This document shows, piece by piece, positions 17,663 to 26,864 of a stretch of DNA of 64,000 nt. This DNA is from Myxococcales bacterium (GTDB taxonomy: Bacteria; Myxococcota_A; UBA9160; UBA4427). The stretch spans positions 195,646 to 259,645 of the forward strand of contig DUCN01000098.1 in NCBI GenBank assembly GCA_012959805.1, read 5' to 3'. The notes beneath the pieces were generated by a model. It did not search any database. It had not been told where the DNA came from and saw only the letters and a program-made list of their open reading frames with translations. The translations under genes were made by a program, and so were the position numbers. Every line of letters starts with the position of its first letter. Position 1 is the first letter of the stretch.

Positions 17663-18117
17663 CTTGGCACCCCCATCCCCGATAGCTCCCCCGAACAAAC
17701 GATGGTCCCATCGTCGAGGGTCATGTCAAAGGTGGCACGCAGCTTCTTTCGACGAAAGAACTTCAGTCGTCCCGTCGTCTGAACTCGATCACCGGGCATG
17801 ACAGCTCCCGAGAAGTCAATATTGCAGTCTGTGAAGATCGTCAGCAACTTCGCGACGTCCTCCCTTGAGGTCTCTAGAGAGTAGAGGTAAATGCCGAACG
17901 CTACGACGCTCGCCTGGGCCGCGGTCTCGATCAGGATAACGCCGGGCGTAATCGGGTTCCCGGGAAAATGACCGCGATAGAAGTCTGCTTCCTTTGAAAA
18001 GGTATGACGCGCGACGATATGGTCGGCGTCTAGCTCGAGGATTTCGTCAATGAAACGAAACGGTTCCTGCTGCGGAACCATTCCCATCACTTCATCGATC
18101 GAGAGGCAGTCACCCAC
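17659..18117 (-). CDS. FabZ-like 3-hydroxyacyl-ACP dehydratase
   Basis: 152 residues, hotdog fold. The catalytic helix region YRGHFPGNPITPGVILIE carries the conserved His and matches FabZ. The N-terminal MVPQQEPFRFIDEI is a variant of the FabZ PHRYPFLLVD start. Dehydrates 3-hydroxyacyl-ACP to trans-2-enoyl-ACP. Overlaps fabG by 8 bases upstream and the ketosynthase start by 4 bases downstream. A second, FabA-type dehydratase in the same operon suggests division of labour between saturated and unsaturated branches. Confidence 0.88.
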   Translation of the reverse strand: MGDCLSIDEVMGMVPQQEPFRFIDEILELDADHIVARHTFSKEADFYRGHFPGNPITPGVILIETAAQASVVAFGIYLYSLETSREDVAKLLTIFTDCNIDFSGAVMPGDRVQTTGRLKFFRRKKLRATFDMTLDDGTIVCSGELSGMGVPR

Positions 18118-18856
18118 CGTACATCCCCCCGTTCACATGCAGGACGCTGCCATTGATGTAATTGCCACGGGTGGCCAGAAAGGCCACAACATCCGCAATC
18201 TCGTCTGCATTTCCGGTCCGTCCCATCGGGATCTTCGCCAGGATCGCTTCCTTGACCTCTTCGGGTAGATCTTCGGTCATCTCCGTATCGATGAAGCCCG
18301 GGGCAATCGAATTAATCAGAATGTCGCGACCAGACAATTCCAGCGCGACTGATTTCGTAAATGCGTCGAGTCCAGCTTTGACCATCGTATAAGGAACCTG
18401 TCCTGGGTTCCCGGTATGACCGACAACACTCGAAATGTTGATGATGCGGCCCGTTCCCTTTCGCAGCATGAAGCGGCGCAAAATCAACTTGGTGAGATAC
18501 CAGGTGCCTCGGGCCACGCTGGCAACGGCATCGTATTGTTCAAGTTTCATCGCAAGCATCGGTGCGTTTTCGTTGTAACCGGCATTATTCACGAGAACGT
18601 CGACCTGGCCCGCCACCTCTTTCAATTCCTTGATCAGGGCATCGAGAGTACGCGGGTCCGTCAGATCGGCTTTGACGGTGAAGGCACCATCGAGTTCCGA
18701 AGCCAGCTTCTTGGCCTTTTCTTCGCTGGACCGATAGTGAATCGCGACACGAAACCCTTCGCCAGCCAGTCGCCGACAACAGGCCGCTCCAATTCCAGTT
18801 CCACCGCCAGTGACTAATGCGACCGGGGCGTCGGGGGCGACCGACTCATCGCTCAT
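18110..18856 (-). CDS. fabG: 3-oxoacyl-ACP reductase (SDR)
   Basis: 248 residues, classical short-chain dehydrogenase. The cofactor loop is TGGGTGIG, followed by NNAG, catalytic Ser in NISSVVGHTG and YTMVK (YX3K). The C-terminal GGMYGG is typical of FabG. Arg in the HYRSSEEK segment after beta-2 suggests NADPH use. Reduces 3-oxoacyl-ACP to 3-hydroxyacyl-ACP. Overlaps the FabA-like gene (4 bases) and the FabZ-like gene (8 bases), indicating tight coupling. Confidence 0.92.
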   Translation of the reverse strand: MSDESVAPDAPVALVTGGGTGIGAACCRRLAGEGFRVAIHYRSSEEKAKKLASELDGAFTVKADLTDPRTLDALIKELKEVAGQVDVLVNNAGYNENAPMLAMKLEQYDAVASVARGTWYLTKLILRRFMLRKGTGRIINISSVVGHTGNPGQVPYTMVKAGLDAFTKSVALELSGRDILINSIAPGFIDTEMTEDLPEEVKEAILAKIPMGRTGNADEIADVVAFLATRGNYINGSVLHVNGGMYGG

Positions 18857-19446
18857 CGTTCGTTCCTTCCACCATGAGAATTTTTGCTCTCGAATGGGTA
18901 GTCGGGATAGTCGATCCCTTGAAAGAGCCCGACTCGAGCGCCCTTCACGGTATAGATTTCCTCATCATCGATCAAAACCTGCGCGTCACCGATCACCATC
19001 GAAGCGCCGGCATTTTTCAGTTCGGTGTATCGCTTGATCTGAATTTCGTAACGCATCGTTCCATCGTGTGGCCGGATCTGACCGAAGAACTCGACTTCCC
19101 CGCAGCCGAGCGCACGCCCGGTTCCGACGCCGCCTCGCCAATTGCAATAGAAACCCAGCATCTGCCAAACGCCATCGAGGCCGAGACAGCCTGGCTGAAC
19201 CGGGTCATCCAAAAAATGACACTGAAAGAACCAGTCATCGAGATGAACATCCCGCGCAGCGCTGAGTTTTCCACGACTCTTCTCAGCGCTGATATGATCG
19301 ATTCGATCGACCATCAGCATCGGTGGAGTTGGGAGGCGCGCACGAAAAGCCTCCGGCGGGTCCTCGATCAGTCGCCCGTAGGCGAAGGCCAGAAGTTCCG
19401 ACTTGTCAAATTTTTCGCGGCCAAGAAATTCGGCATGGGTCAACAT
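18853..19446 (-). CDS. fabA: FabA-like 3-hydroxydecanoyl-ACP dehydratase/isomerase
   Basis: 197 residues, single hotdog. The sequence LPTPPMLMVDRI, the active-site block CHFLDDPVQPGCLGLDGVWQ (His and Asp region) and GCGEVEFFGQIRP follow E. coli FabA closely. FabA dehydrates 3-hydroxyacyl-ACP and isomerises trans-2 to cis-3-decenoyl-ACP, the branch point of anaerobic unsaturated fatty-acid synthesis. The N-terminal extension (about 30 residues) is usual in the family. It lies 6 bases after the KAS III gene and overlaps fabG by 4 bases. Isomerase activity is inferred from similarity. Members of the wider family may only dehydrate. Confidence 0.88.
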   Translation of the reverse strand: MLTHAEFLGREKFDKSELLAFAYGRLIEDPPEAFRARLPTPPMLMVDRIDHISAEKSRGKLSAARDVHLDDWFFQCHFLDDPVQPGCLGLDGVWQMLGFYCNWRGGVGTGRALGCGEVEFFGQIRPHDGTMRYEIQIKRYTELKNAGASMVIGDAQVLIDDEEIYTVKGARVGLFQGIDYPDYPFESKNSHGGRNER

Positions 19447-19452
19447 GATTTG

Positions 19453-20448
19453 TTAGTTGTCCTCGTGAAAACGCATTAGATAGCTGCCCCAGGTCAAGCC
19501 AGAACCCACTCCAACGACGGAGAGGTCATCTTTCGAGGTCCACTTGTCCCAGCTCTGGGAGATCACACCACCCGAACTCGCGCCTGCGGTATTCCCGAAG
19601 AACTCGCAATTGAAATGATGCCGGTCTTCAGTGATTTCGCAGCGCCTGCAGACCGACTCGAGCATTCGCAGATTGGCCTGGTGGCCAATGAAATGAAGAT
19701 CTCGATCCTGTGTTTCGAACTCGTCTCGCGTCTTCTGGTAGAGGTCCGATGTCTTTCGAATCGCGAAGGTCTGAACTGTGCGCCCTTCTTGATAGAAATG
19801 TCCAAGTCGGGGAACCACCACCTTGTCATGGCCTGCGGGATCACTCTTGAGAGTCTGACCAATCAGCGCGGCACGACCGCGATGCCGCGTCGACAACACG
19901 GCAGCCAATGCACCGTCACCCCATAACACGGCCGATGATCGATCGGTGTAGTCTACGGTTCTTGTCATCGGCTCCGCCGTGACCAGCAGCACGACTTCAG
20001 GAAGTTTTGACGGATCCATCAAAGAGAGCATGTAGACCCCGGCGATGAAACTCGAGCAAGCAGAACTCACGTCCAGGCTCACCGCTTCGACACCAAGCTC
20101 TGCGCCAATATTGCAGGCTTCCGCCGGAGAGACGGTATCAGGGGCACAGCCGCCACCGACCAGGAGGCCGACATCCGACGCCGTGAGCCCAGCGCGACCC
20201 AGCGCCATCTCCGCAGCACGCGCGCCCATCGCAGCATTCGACATCTCAGCGGCCTCGATTGCCGCGCGAGAATCCTGATTCTTTGTCTCGTGAATATAGT
20301 CGAGAGGCAGCGCCGTTCGACGGCTACGAATTCCCGTGCGCTCGAGGATCCACTCGTCATTGGTTCCAATGTCGAGCTCTTCGAGGAATTGATTAGTGAT
20401 CTCGTTCTCGGGATGGAAGTGACCGATCCCCAAAATGTTCAAGCTCAA
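19453..20448 (-). CDS. Beta-ketoacyl-ACP synthase III (FabH-like)
   Basis: 331 residues, thiolase fold. Nucleophile Cys lies in VSSACSSFIAG, His in HFIGHQANLRML and Asn in FFGNTAGASSG, the Cys-His-Asn triad of initiating ketosynthases. DEWILERTGIRSRR near residues 32-45 is the usual FabH N-terminal block. It condenses an acyl-CoA starter with malonyl-ACP. The starter cannot be deduced. 69 bases separate it from the reductase gene upstream and 6 from the FabA-like gene downstream. Confidence 0.9.
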   Translation of the reverse strand: MSLNILGIGHFHPENEITNQFLEELDIGTNDEWILERTGIRSRRTALPLDYIHETKNQDSRAAIEAAEMSNAAMGARAAEMALGRAGLTASDVGLLVGGGCAPDTVSPAEACNIGAELGVEAVSLDVSSACSSFIAGVYMLSLMDPSKLPEVVLLVTAEPMTRTVDYTDRSSAVLWGDGALAAVLSTRHRGRAALIGQTLKSDPAGHDKVVVPRLGHFYQEGRTVQTFAIRKTSDLYQKTRDEFETQDRDLHFIGHQANLRMLESVCRRCEITEDRHHFNCEFFGNTAGASSGGVISQSWDKWTSKDDLSVVGVGSGLTWGSYLMRFHEDN

Positions 20449-20517
20449 TACTCTTCCCTTAGCCGCGCGCGATCTCGATCTGTTAGGCGTTTTAGGTGCT
20501 ACCTGGTTCGTCAGCCC

Positions 20518-21549
20518 TCAGCGTGTCGCGCCGGAGATATGTTCTCCGCCGTCAACGCGGATGACCTCACCATTGATCCAGCGCGCTTCATCATGTGACA
20601 GGAGAAAAATCACGCCGGCAACATCCTCTGGCGTCGTTAGGCGGCAGCCAGGATTGCGCAGTCGGGCCTGGCTCTTCAGCTGATCGCTTCCGGGAATCGC
20701 GCGCAGGGCCGGAGTATTGGTGACCCCCGCCTGAATGACATTGCAGCGAAGACCGTGCGGACCGAATTCGACGGCAATCGAGCGTGCGAGTGCTTCGAGT
20801 GAGACCTTTGCCGCGGAGACCGCCGCGTAGCCTCGCCACGCCACTTCATTGCCCTCACTCGTCAGGCCGAAGATCCGCGTATCCTCAGCGAAAAGGCCTC
20901 GTGCGAAGAGCTCCTGGGTCCAACCGAGAAGGCTCGTCCCCATCGCCAGAATTGTTCGACCAAAGTCTTCTTCGTCAAGATACGAGCTATCCGGGTACAC
21001 GGGGGCTGAGGTCAGGGGATGCAAGCCGTCTTCCCCGGCTTCGAAGAGTTCATCCGCAATTTCGGTCAGCTTGGCTGGCTCGACACCAAGGCGAGTGGCC
21101 AGATTGGCTCCCGCGGTGCGCTCTTCCCGCTTTTCTGGCGCGATCAATTTGAGATTTCCGAAGGCAATCGAATGCAGGAGAACACGAATTCGGCCGTCCG
21201 GCCCGATCGCCTCTTTGATCGAGTCGATCGTCTCCGAACGTTTGTCGGCAGAGATCGCGTCAGCATTCCAGATATGGACGGCAGGACCGATCGCCGTCAG
21301 CTCGTCGAAATGGGGCTGAATGTTCTTCATTGCGCCACGCCGATCCCGATGCACGATCAAAATGTTCAAACCGCCATGAGCCAGCCGCTTGGCCGTCGCC
21401 AAACCAAAGCCGCTCGAACCACCGAGAATCAACGCCCATTCATTGCTTGGAAAAGTACTCGTCGCCAAAAGGGTCCCCTTCAGATCGTTCTTGCTCAGCC
21501 AAGATGAGCTCGGCTCACGTACGTCCAAGGTGGACGTCACAGCGGTCAC
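20518..21549 (-). CDS. SDR-family putative enoyl-ACP reductase, extended form
   Basis: 343 residues, starting at a GTG. The nucleotide-binding loop is GGSSGFGLAT. The catalytic pair follows the YX6K spacing (YAAVSAAK) that marks FabI/FabL-type enoyl reductases, not the YX3K of FabG. LLHSIAFGN corresponds to the FabI HSIAF/HSLAN block. It is about 80 residues longer than FabI, the excess being an insertion between this block and the active site (about residues 150-210) plus an N-terminal leader. Expected to reduce enoyl-ACP, completing the cycle. First gene of the operon. The function is inferred from motif spacing and context. Confidence 0.75.
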   Translation of the reverse strand: MTAVTSTLDVREPSSSWLSKNDLKGTLLATSTFPSNEWALILGGSSGFGLATAKRLAHGGLNILIVHRDRRGAMKNIQPHFDELTAIGPAVHIWNADAISADKRSETIDSIKEAIGPDGRIRVLLHSIAFGNLKLIAPEKREERTAGANLATRLGVEPAKLTEIADELFEAGEDGLHPLTSAPVYPDSSYLDEEDFGRTILAMGTSLLGWTQELFARGLFAEDTRIFGLTSEGNEVAWRGYAAVSAAKVSLEALARSIAVEFGPHGLRCNVIQAGVTNTPALRAIPGSDQLKSQARLRNPGCRLTTPEDVAGVIFLLSHDEARWINGEVIRVDGGEHISGATR

Positions 21550-21613
21550 TTCATCATGACCAAATCAAATCATGTCGGGGGACCTTCCAATGCCGCCCCC
21601 CTACATCTGCTCA

Positions 21614-21643
21614 TTTATACTACTCGCGAGTGGACCTTGTCCT
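21614..21643 (-). promoter_or_regulatory. Candidate promoter and operator for the fatty-acid operon
   Basis: Reading the minus strand, AGGACA (21643-21638) and TATAAA (21619-21614) are separated by 18 bases. The spacer contains the perfect 10-base palindrome ACTCGCGAGT (21622-21631). Transcription would begin about 60 bases before the GTG of the first gene. A palindrome between -35 and -10 is where a repressor would act. The surrounding 21550-21945 stretch (about 400 bases) shows no supported gene. Confidence 0.35.
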
Positions 21644-21945
21644 CAAATCTTGGGTCCGCAAATCGGAACAGCACAAAGCGCTCAAAAAGGATTTACCTGG
21701 ACCCGATCCGGTCTCCAGAAACCGCCCGACTCCCAACCTTTGCTCGCCTCGTTTTGACGTTGGTCTATTCCCCGCAATTGACGGGGTTCAAGAAAGAAAA
21801 GTAGCCGCAGATCCCGGTCTAGAATGCAAATCTCTCGCAAAATTTCGACCCAAATTCGTATTCGAGGGGAAGCATGACCGGTAGTCAGTCTATGTCAATG
21901 CAACCAAATCGACGTGTTCTGTTGCTTACGATCTCGGTTTGGACG

Positions 21946-24912
21946 TCAGTGACCGAGCCCTAGCTCGCCGAGAATCTCCGGAAGCGCCTCACGCGGGGCG
22001 ATCTGAATCTTTGTTCCCGCGGGTAGGGCATCGGGGAGTCGCCGAAAATAGCCCCGGTCTTGGCGGGCGTCGACGATAACGACGATTCCCCGATCCGTCT
22101 CACTGCGAATCAAGCGGCCTGCCATCTGCCTGAGGTGAAGCAGCATGCGCCCAACCGAAGCGCGCACGAAGGGATCCCCACCGGCTTCGCGAAGTCGCGT
22201 GTCTCGCCGCCGTCGAAGCTCTGTCGGGACATCGAAGGGGAGTTTCTCGATGACGACCGCCTGGAGATCGTCGCCACGCACATCGATTCCCTGCCAAAAG
22301 CGTCGTGCTCCCAGAAGGACTGCGCCCCCCCGCGCCTTCTGAAATTGCTCGACCAGGGAACCTGGATCATCGCCGGCCCGACGGGGCAACAAGACTTCGA
22401 TTCCCTCTCCCGCAAGAAGAGTCGTCAGTCGATCCGCCGTTTCGCGCATTCGCGCAAGACTGGTAAAGAGCCCGAGCGTTCGCCCACCCAGTGTTCGCGC
22501 TAGGACGGCAAGAGTCTGGGCCGTTTCTTCGACCAGCTCGGAATCGCTCTCGATCGCAACCACGCGCATCGCCCGCTCATAGGGAAAAGGCGAACCGACC
22601 GTCCGGCTCCAACTGTCCGGCAATTCATTTGCGCCAAGACCCACTTCGCCGAGCGCCGCATAATCATCGCCGCCAATAAACAGGGTTGCCGAGACAACGG
22701 CCAGACTTTCGACTCGACCAAGAAATTGTTCACGAAAGGCATCGCCCGGTGCGACCGGACGCAAGACCAGCACCCATCGGTCGTAAGGTGTCTCGAGGCT
22801 CTCGAAGGCGCCCACATACTCGTGGCTCTGATTGTCGTCCGAGCCAAACGCCGTCCGCAGCCCGTGCGCAGCCGAGCGAAGCGCTTCCGCATGAACTTCG
22901 ATCGCGTGCGTCGCCTCCGCTTCGGCATCATCGTCTCGTGTCGGTGCGATCGCCACACCCTTGGAATTTTCCTGAGCCACCATTCGCCTCGCCGGCCCTT
23001 CGCGCTCCGCCAGCGATGCGAGAGAATCCAGACGAGTCGCCGCCGCATCGGCGAGTTTCCGAGCAGTCGGAAATTTTTCGCCAGCATCCATCGGAAGCTC
23101 CGCAGACCCAAAGGCGTCTGCCCGATCCGCCATCGTCCGCCCAAGGCCAGCGAGTTCCAACTTCAAATCTCGTCGATTCTGATTCAGCGCCTTCTCGTCG
23201 CCGCGGCCCACCGGCTCTCCAACCAATCCCGTCGTCGCATAACGTCTCTGCCCGTGACGGACAGGCTGCCCGAAGAGTTCGTCGAGCCGCTCAAAAATGT
23301 CCTCTGGCCGCACACGCAATGCGTAGACTTCTTCGGCGACGCCGCCGACCTCATGGCCCTCATCCATGATGACATGGGAGAAGCTTGGATAGTCGGGTGG
23401 CCATCGAAGGAGCAGATCATGGTTGGCGACAAGGACATGGGCCTTGCCGAGGGACTTTCGATGTTGGCCGAAGGGGCAGTTTCGCTCGAAGGCACATTGC
23501 TCTCGGGAACACTGTTCAGCCCGAGCAGCCACACTTCCACGCAATAACTCCCGAAGCCTCGGCCGGGTACGCAAGAGTGCTGCCGGAACCGTCCCGACTT
23601 CGCCATGAGGTCGAATTCGGGCACACGCCTCGAGCAGCGCATAGTCCGAACGAAGCTCGGGCTGGAGCGCGATGTCTTGAGATTCGCCTAACACATCCGA
23701 AAGTCTGCGCTCGCAGATATAATTGGCTCGCCCCTTGATCGACAAGGCACGCAGCTCCGGATAGCCAAGAAAGCGTGCGGCCGCCGAGATATCTTTTCGC
23801 AACAACTGATCCTGTAAAAGCTTCGTGCGCGTCGACAGGACGACGGGTTCCCGATTGCCCTTCGCAGCATTCTCCATCGCAAAGGGAATGACCGCGGTCA
23901 GATAGGCGAGAGATTTTCCAACCCCGGTCCCCCCCTCGAGCCGCGCAACGCCACCATCCGCCAATACCCGGATGAATTCCCGAGTAAGCTCGAGCTGCTC
24001 CTCGCGCACTCGATAGCCGGGGAAATGCCGTTCGCCGCGTTCTTGATCGGACAACGCGTCAAGGATCGCATCCACCTCGAAAGGCACCGGCTCTTCGCTG
24101 CTCTCACCAATTTCGAGAAATCGTCGATCGGCTTCTTCTTCTACATCGGGCGAATCCGTACCGGGGTCATTCGAATTCTTCGCCGAGGTCTGCTGCGCAA
24201 ATTGAACAAATTCGAAATCGGCATCCGAGACACTCGGCGCTTCGGGGGTTCCGGGCGAAAGCAGTGCACGCCACGGCGAGTGATCCAGATGTCGATCAAA
24301 GATTCTCCTGGCTTCTCGATAGCGGCGCACTCCGGAGCTCGCGCCCTCGGCCAGCACCGCGAGAACACAGGCCGCATCGATGGCATCCTCGAGCGCTCGA
24401 TGGCGTTCTTCTCGGCCGAGCAAAAGTCTCGTAAAAGTTTCGAGTCGAAGATCCGGCGCGTCGGGATGCGTGAAGGCCAGGATCTCCTGGGTGTCGAGAT
24501 AGGCAACGGAGCCGAAGTCTGCATGGATCTCCCGCTCGAGAAAACTTCGCTCGAACTCGGCTTGGTGAGCGATCAGCAGACGACCGCCCAACATCTCACG
24601 AACGTCATCACGCACCATCGAAAGCGTTGGCTTGGTTCGAACATCCTCGTCAACGATTCCGGTGAGCCGAGTGACGAAAGGCGGCACGGCACGCCTCGGA
24701 CGAAGGAGCGTACTGGCGACACCAGGCATTCCTTCGTCCGGGTCGAGAAGCAGGATCCCGATCTCGAGAATCTCCGAAGAACGACTGGCGGGTAGGCCGG
24801 TCGTTTCGAAATCCACGAAGGCAACGGGGCCAACATCGGCCAGCCAGGGACCCAAGGCCTTGAGCGCGAGCCCCATCGACGCGGGATCACGGCGCTCAAC
24901 TCGAAGCACCAA
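21946..24912 (-). CDS. dinG: DnaQ-like exonuclease fused to DinG-type superfamily 2 helicase
   Basis: 988 residues. The N-terminal 3'-5' exonuclease domain (about 25-200) shows VDFETTGLPAS, the LTGIVDEDV segment, HQAEFERSFL and HRALEDAIDA. The helicase part has Walker A in LEGGTGVGKSLAY, box II MDEGHE, and four cysteines (YICERR, then CSREQCAFERNCPFG) for an iron-sulfur cluster as in XPD/DinG. Motif VI-like QMAGRLIRSETDRG lies near the end. Such fusions unwind forked, R-loop or damaged DNA and trim ends. Minus strand, 52 bases after the ThDP enzyme start region and well separated from the fatty-acid promoter, so probably its own unit. Confidence 0.9.
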   Translation of the reverse strand: MVLRVERRDPASMGLALKALGPWLADVGPVAFVDFETTGLPASRSSEILEIGILLLDPDEGMPGVASTLLRPRRAVPPFVTRLTGIVDEDVRTKPTLSMVRDDVREMLGGRLLIAHQAEFERSFLEREIHADFGSVAYLDTQEILAFTHPDAPDLRLETFTRLLLGREERHRALEDAIDAACVLAVLAEGASSGVRRYREARRIFDRHLDHSPWRALLSPGTPEAPSVSDADFEFVQFAQQTSAKNSNDPGTDSPDVEEEADRRFLEIGESSEEPVPFEVDAILDALSDQERGERHFPGYRVREEQLELTREFIRVLADGGVARLEGGTGVGKSLAYLTAVIPFAMENAAKGNREPVVLSTRTKLLQDQLLRKDISAAARFLGYPELRALSIKGRANYICERRLSDVLGESQDIALQPELRSDYALLEACARIRPHGEVGTVPAALLRTRPRLRELLRGSVAARAEQCSREQCAFERNCPFGQHRKSLGKAHVLVANHDLLLRWPPDYPSFSHVIMDEGHEVGGVAEEVYALRVRPEDIFERLDELFGQPVRHGQRRYATTGLVGEPVGRGDEKALNQNRRDLKLELAGLGRTMADRADAFGSAELPMDAGEKFPTARKLADAAATRLDSLASLAEREGPARRMVAQENSKGVAIAPTRDDDAEAEATHAIEVHAEALRSAAHGLRTAFGSDDNQSHEYVGAFESLETPYDRWVLVLRPVAPGDAFREQFLGRVESLAVVSATLFIGGDDYAALGEVGLGANELPDSWSRTVGSPFPYERAMRVVAIESDSELVEETAQTLAVLARTLGGRTLGLFTSLARMRETADRLTTLLAGEGIEVLLPRRAGDDPGSLVEQFQKARGGAVLLGARRFWQGIDVRGDDLQAVVIEKLPFDVPTELRRRRDTRLREAGGDPFVRASVGRMLLHLRQMAGRLIRSETDRGIVVIVDARQDRGYFRRLPDALPAGTKIQIAPREALPEILGELGLGH

Positions 24913-24964
24913 GTCGCTCCCCCTATTCCTTCATTGCTTCAACTGCCTGCCTTCAGAACCTCGA

Positions 24965-26611
24965 CTAGACGTAGATTCCGCCCTTGTACTCACGGTCTTG
25001 TCGAATATCGACATTGATCAGCGCCGGGAGTCCAGAGGCTTTCGCCCTCTCAAAGGCCGGTCGCAGCTGATCGGGTTCGGTGACATGCTCGCCATATCCA
25101 CCGAGAGCTTCGACGACCTTGTCGTAGCGAGTGCGATTGAGCAGCACGCCCTCAAGTCGATCCCAGCCATAGAGAGCGCCCTGCGGACGCATCATCTGCC
25201 CCCAAGCACCATCGTTGCCGACGATTCCGATGATCGGAAGTCCAAAGCGGACGGCGGTATCGAATTCCATTCCGTTGAAGCCGAAGGAACCATCGCCGTA
25301 TATGATGACGACTGCGCGATCCGGATGTGCCAACTGAGCAGCCAGCGCAAAAGGCATGCCCACGCCGAGCGTGCCGAGCGGCCCGGGATCCATCCAAGCG
25401 CCTTCTTTGCGAACCGGAAGGATCTTCGCGGCGGTCGCCACGATATCGCCACCGTCTCCGATGACGATGGGATCGTTGAGGGTTTCGAGCCAATCGCGAA
25501 CCTCGCGACACATCCGCTGGGGATCGATCGGCGTTTCGTCACTGTTGAGTTTGGCTTCGACCTCAGCTTCTGCGGCCACTTCGATCTGGCGGAGCTCATC
25601 ACGCCAACCCGAGAAGTCGAGCTGAACACTCTGACTCTTCATCTCGTCGAGCAGCCCCTGGAAACTACAGGCCAGATTGCCAACCAGGGGAACATCGGTC
25701 TGACGATTCTGTCCGATCAATGTCGCGTCCATGTCGAGCTGGATGATTTTGGCGTTCGCGGGAATTGTCTGCCCAAAACGCATTCGGAAATCGAGCAGCG
25801 TTCCAGCGAGGATGATGCAGTCGATTTGTTGAAGTGCATCACGACGCGATCGGCTCAGAAACTCCGGGGAATCCGGGGGGACGCTGCCGCGACCCATTCC
25901 ATTTGTGTAAGTCGGGATATGGGTCTCAGTGATGAAGCGATTCATCTCCGGTCCTGCATGCGACCATTTCACGCTGGTTCCGGCCATCAACATCGGCCTT
26001 TCCGATGTCCGCAAAATGTCGATCGCGTTCTTGATCTCTACTTGATCCGGCGACAAGCGCGGCGGCTGGGTTCGAATCTTCGGAATGAAGACATCCTCGT
26101 CTTCGACGGAACCCATGAAGATGTCCATGGGGATTTCGAGATAGGCGGGTCCGGGAATTCCCGACACCGCATGACGAACGGCGAGCTCGATGTACTCGGG
26201 GATTCGCTTGGTCTCATAAATCGCGTCGCAGTATTTAGTGATGGGCCGGACAACGCCCAGGTGATCCATCTCCTGCAGCGAACCACGGCGTAGATTTTCG
26301 AAAGGACCCTGACCGCCAAAGATGAGGATCGGCGAATTCGCCCGCCAGGCATTTGCAATTCCGGTGACACCGTCGGTCACGCCGGGACCCGCCGTGATTG
26401 CGGCCACCCCGATTTTGCCGGGATTGCAGCGTGCCCAGGAATCCGCGGCATGAACCGCCGCCTGTTCGTGTCGGACGTCGACGATCTTGATGCCTTCATC
26501 AATACAACCATCGTAGAGCGCCATGATATGTCCGCCGGAGAGCGTGAAAATGACTTCGACGCCAGCCTCCTTGAGAGCCTTGGCTGCGAGTTTTCCGCCG
26601 TGAAGGGGCAT
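24965..26611 (-). CDS. Thiamine diphosphate-dependent enzyme (acetolactate synthase-like)
   Basis: 548 residues from the ATG at 26611, preceded by GGAGG with 6-base spacing. A longer frame upstream to 26713 has no site. The activating Glu is in DVRHEQAAVHAADSWAR. The diphosphate-binding motif is GDGSFGFNGMEFDTAVRFG, ending in GIVGNDGAWG. All three ThDP-family domains (PYR, central, PP) are present. The family includes acetolactate synthase, oxalyl-CoA decarboxylase and 2-hydroxyacyl-CoA lyase. No regulatory subunit gene is adjacent, so it is probably not the biosynthetic acetolactate synthase. Substrate unknown. Confidence 0.82.
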   Translation of the reverse strand: MPLHGGKLAAKALKEAGVEVIFTLSGGHIMALYDGCIDEGIKIVDVRHEQAAVHAADSWARCNPGKIGVAAITAGPGVTDGVTGIANAWRANSPILIFGGQGPFENLRRGSLQEMDHLGVVRPITKYCDAIYETKRIPEYIELAVRHAVSGIPGPAYLEIPMDIFMGSVEDEDVFIPKIRTQPPRLSPDQVEIKNAIDILRTSERPMLMAGTSVKWSHAGPEMNRFITETHIPTYTNGMGRGSVPPDSPEFLSRSRRDALQQIDCIILAGTLLDFRMRFGQTIPANAKIIQLDMDATLIGQNRQTDVPLVGNLACSFQGLLDEMKSQSVQLDFSGWRDELRQIEVAAEAEVEAKLNSDETPIDPQRMCREVRDWLETLNDPIVIGDGGDIVATAAKILPVRKEGAWMDPGPLGTLGVGMPFALAAQLAHPDRAVVIIYGDGSFGFNGMEFDTAVRFGLPIIGIVGNDGAWGQMMRPQGALYGWDRLEGVLLNRTRYDKVVEALGGYGEHVTEPDQLRPAFERAKASGLPALINVDIRQDREYKGGIYV

Positions 26612-26794
26612 GAGGGACCTCCATCTTTGCTGGTCCTGCCTTCGACTGCAGGATTCGATTGAACTGAAACAGATTTGAGTATCGGTTTCAGACTGTGATT
26701 TTGTCTGGGGCAATACGTTATCACCACGACCCGACCACAGCCAAGCGTATCCGAGAGTTCACTTTGCGCCGGCGACGCTTTCACGCGGGCCCAG

Positions 26795-26835
26795 AACGAC
26801 AAAACCGGCGAACACATTCGAGGTGTTCGCCGGTT
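26795..26835 (-). terminator. Rho-independent terminator after pal
   Basis: A perfect 13-base inverted repeat, AACCGGCGAACAC and its complement (26803-26815 and 26823-26835), with a 7-base loop. On the minus strand it is followed by a short T-rich tail (TTTTGTCGTT). It begins 29 bases beyond the pal stop. Confidence 0.85.
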
Positions 26836-26864
26836 CGGTCGTCTTCGTGGCGCCAACTCGTGAG

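Noticed and set aside
6759..21549. Arylpolyene or PUFA-synthase cluster
   Set aside because: The presence of an enoyl reductase and carboxylase and the absence of glycosyltransferase, methyltransferase or giant multidomain PKS genes argue against both known types.
24632..26293. 553-codon open frame on the plus strand
   Set aside because: Antisense to the DinG-like and ThDP genes; no motif and no start signal.
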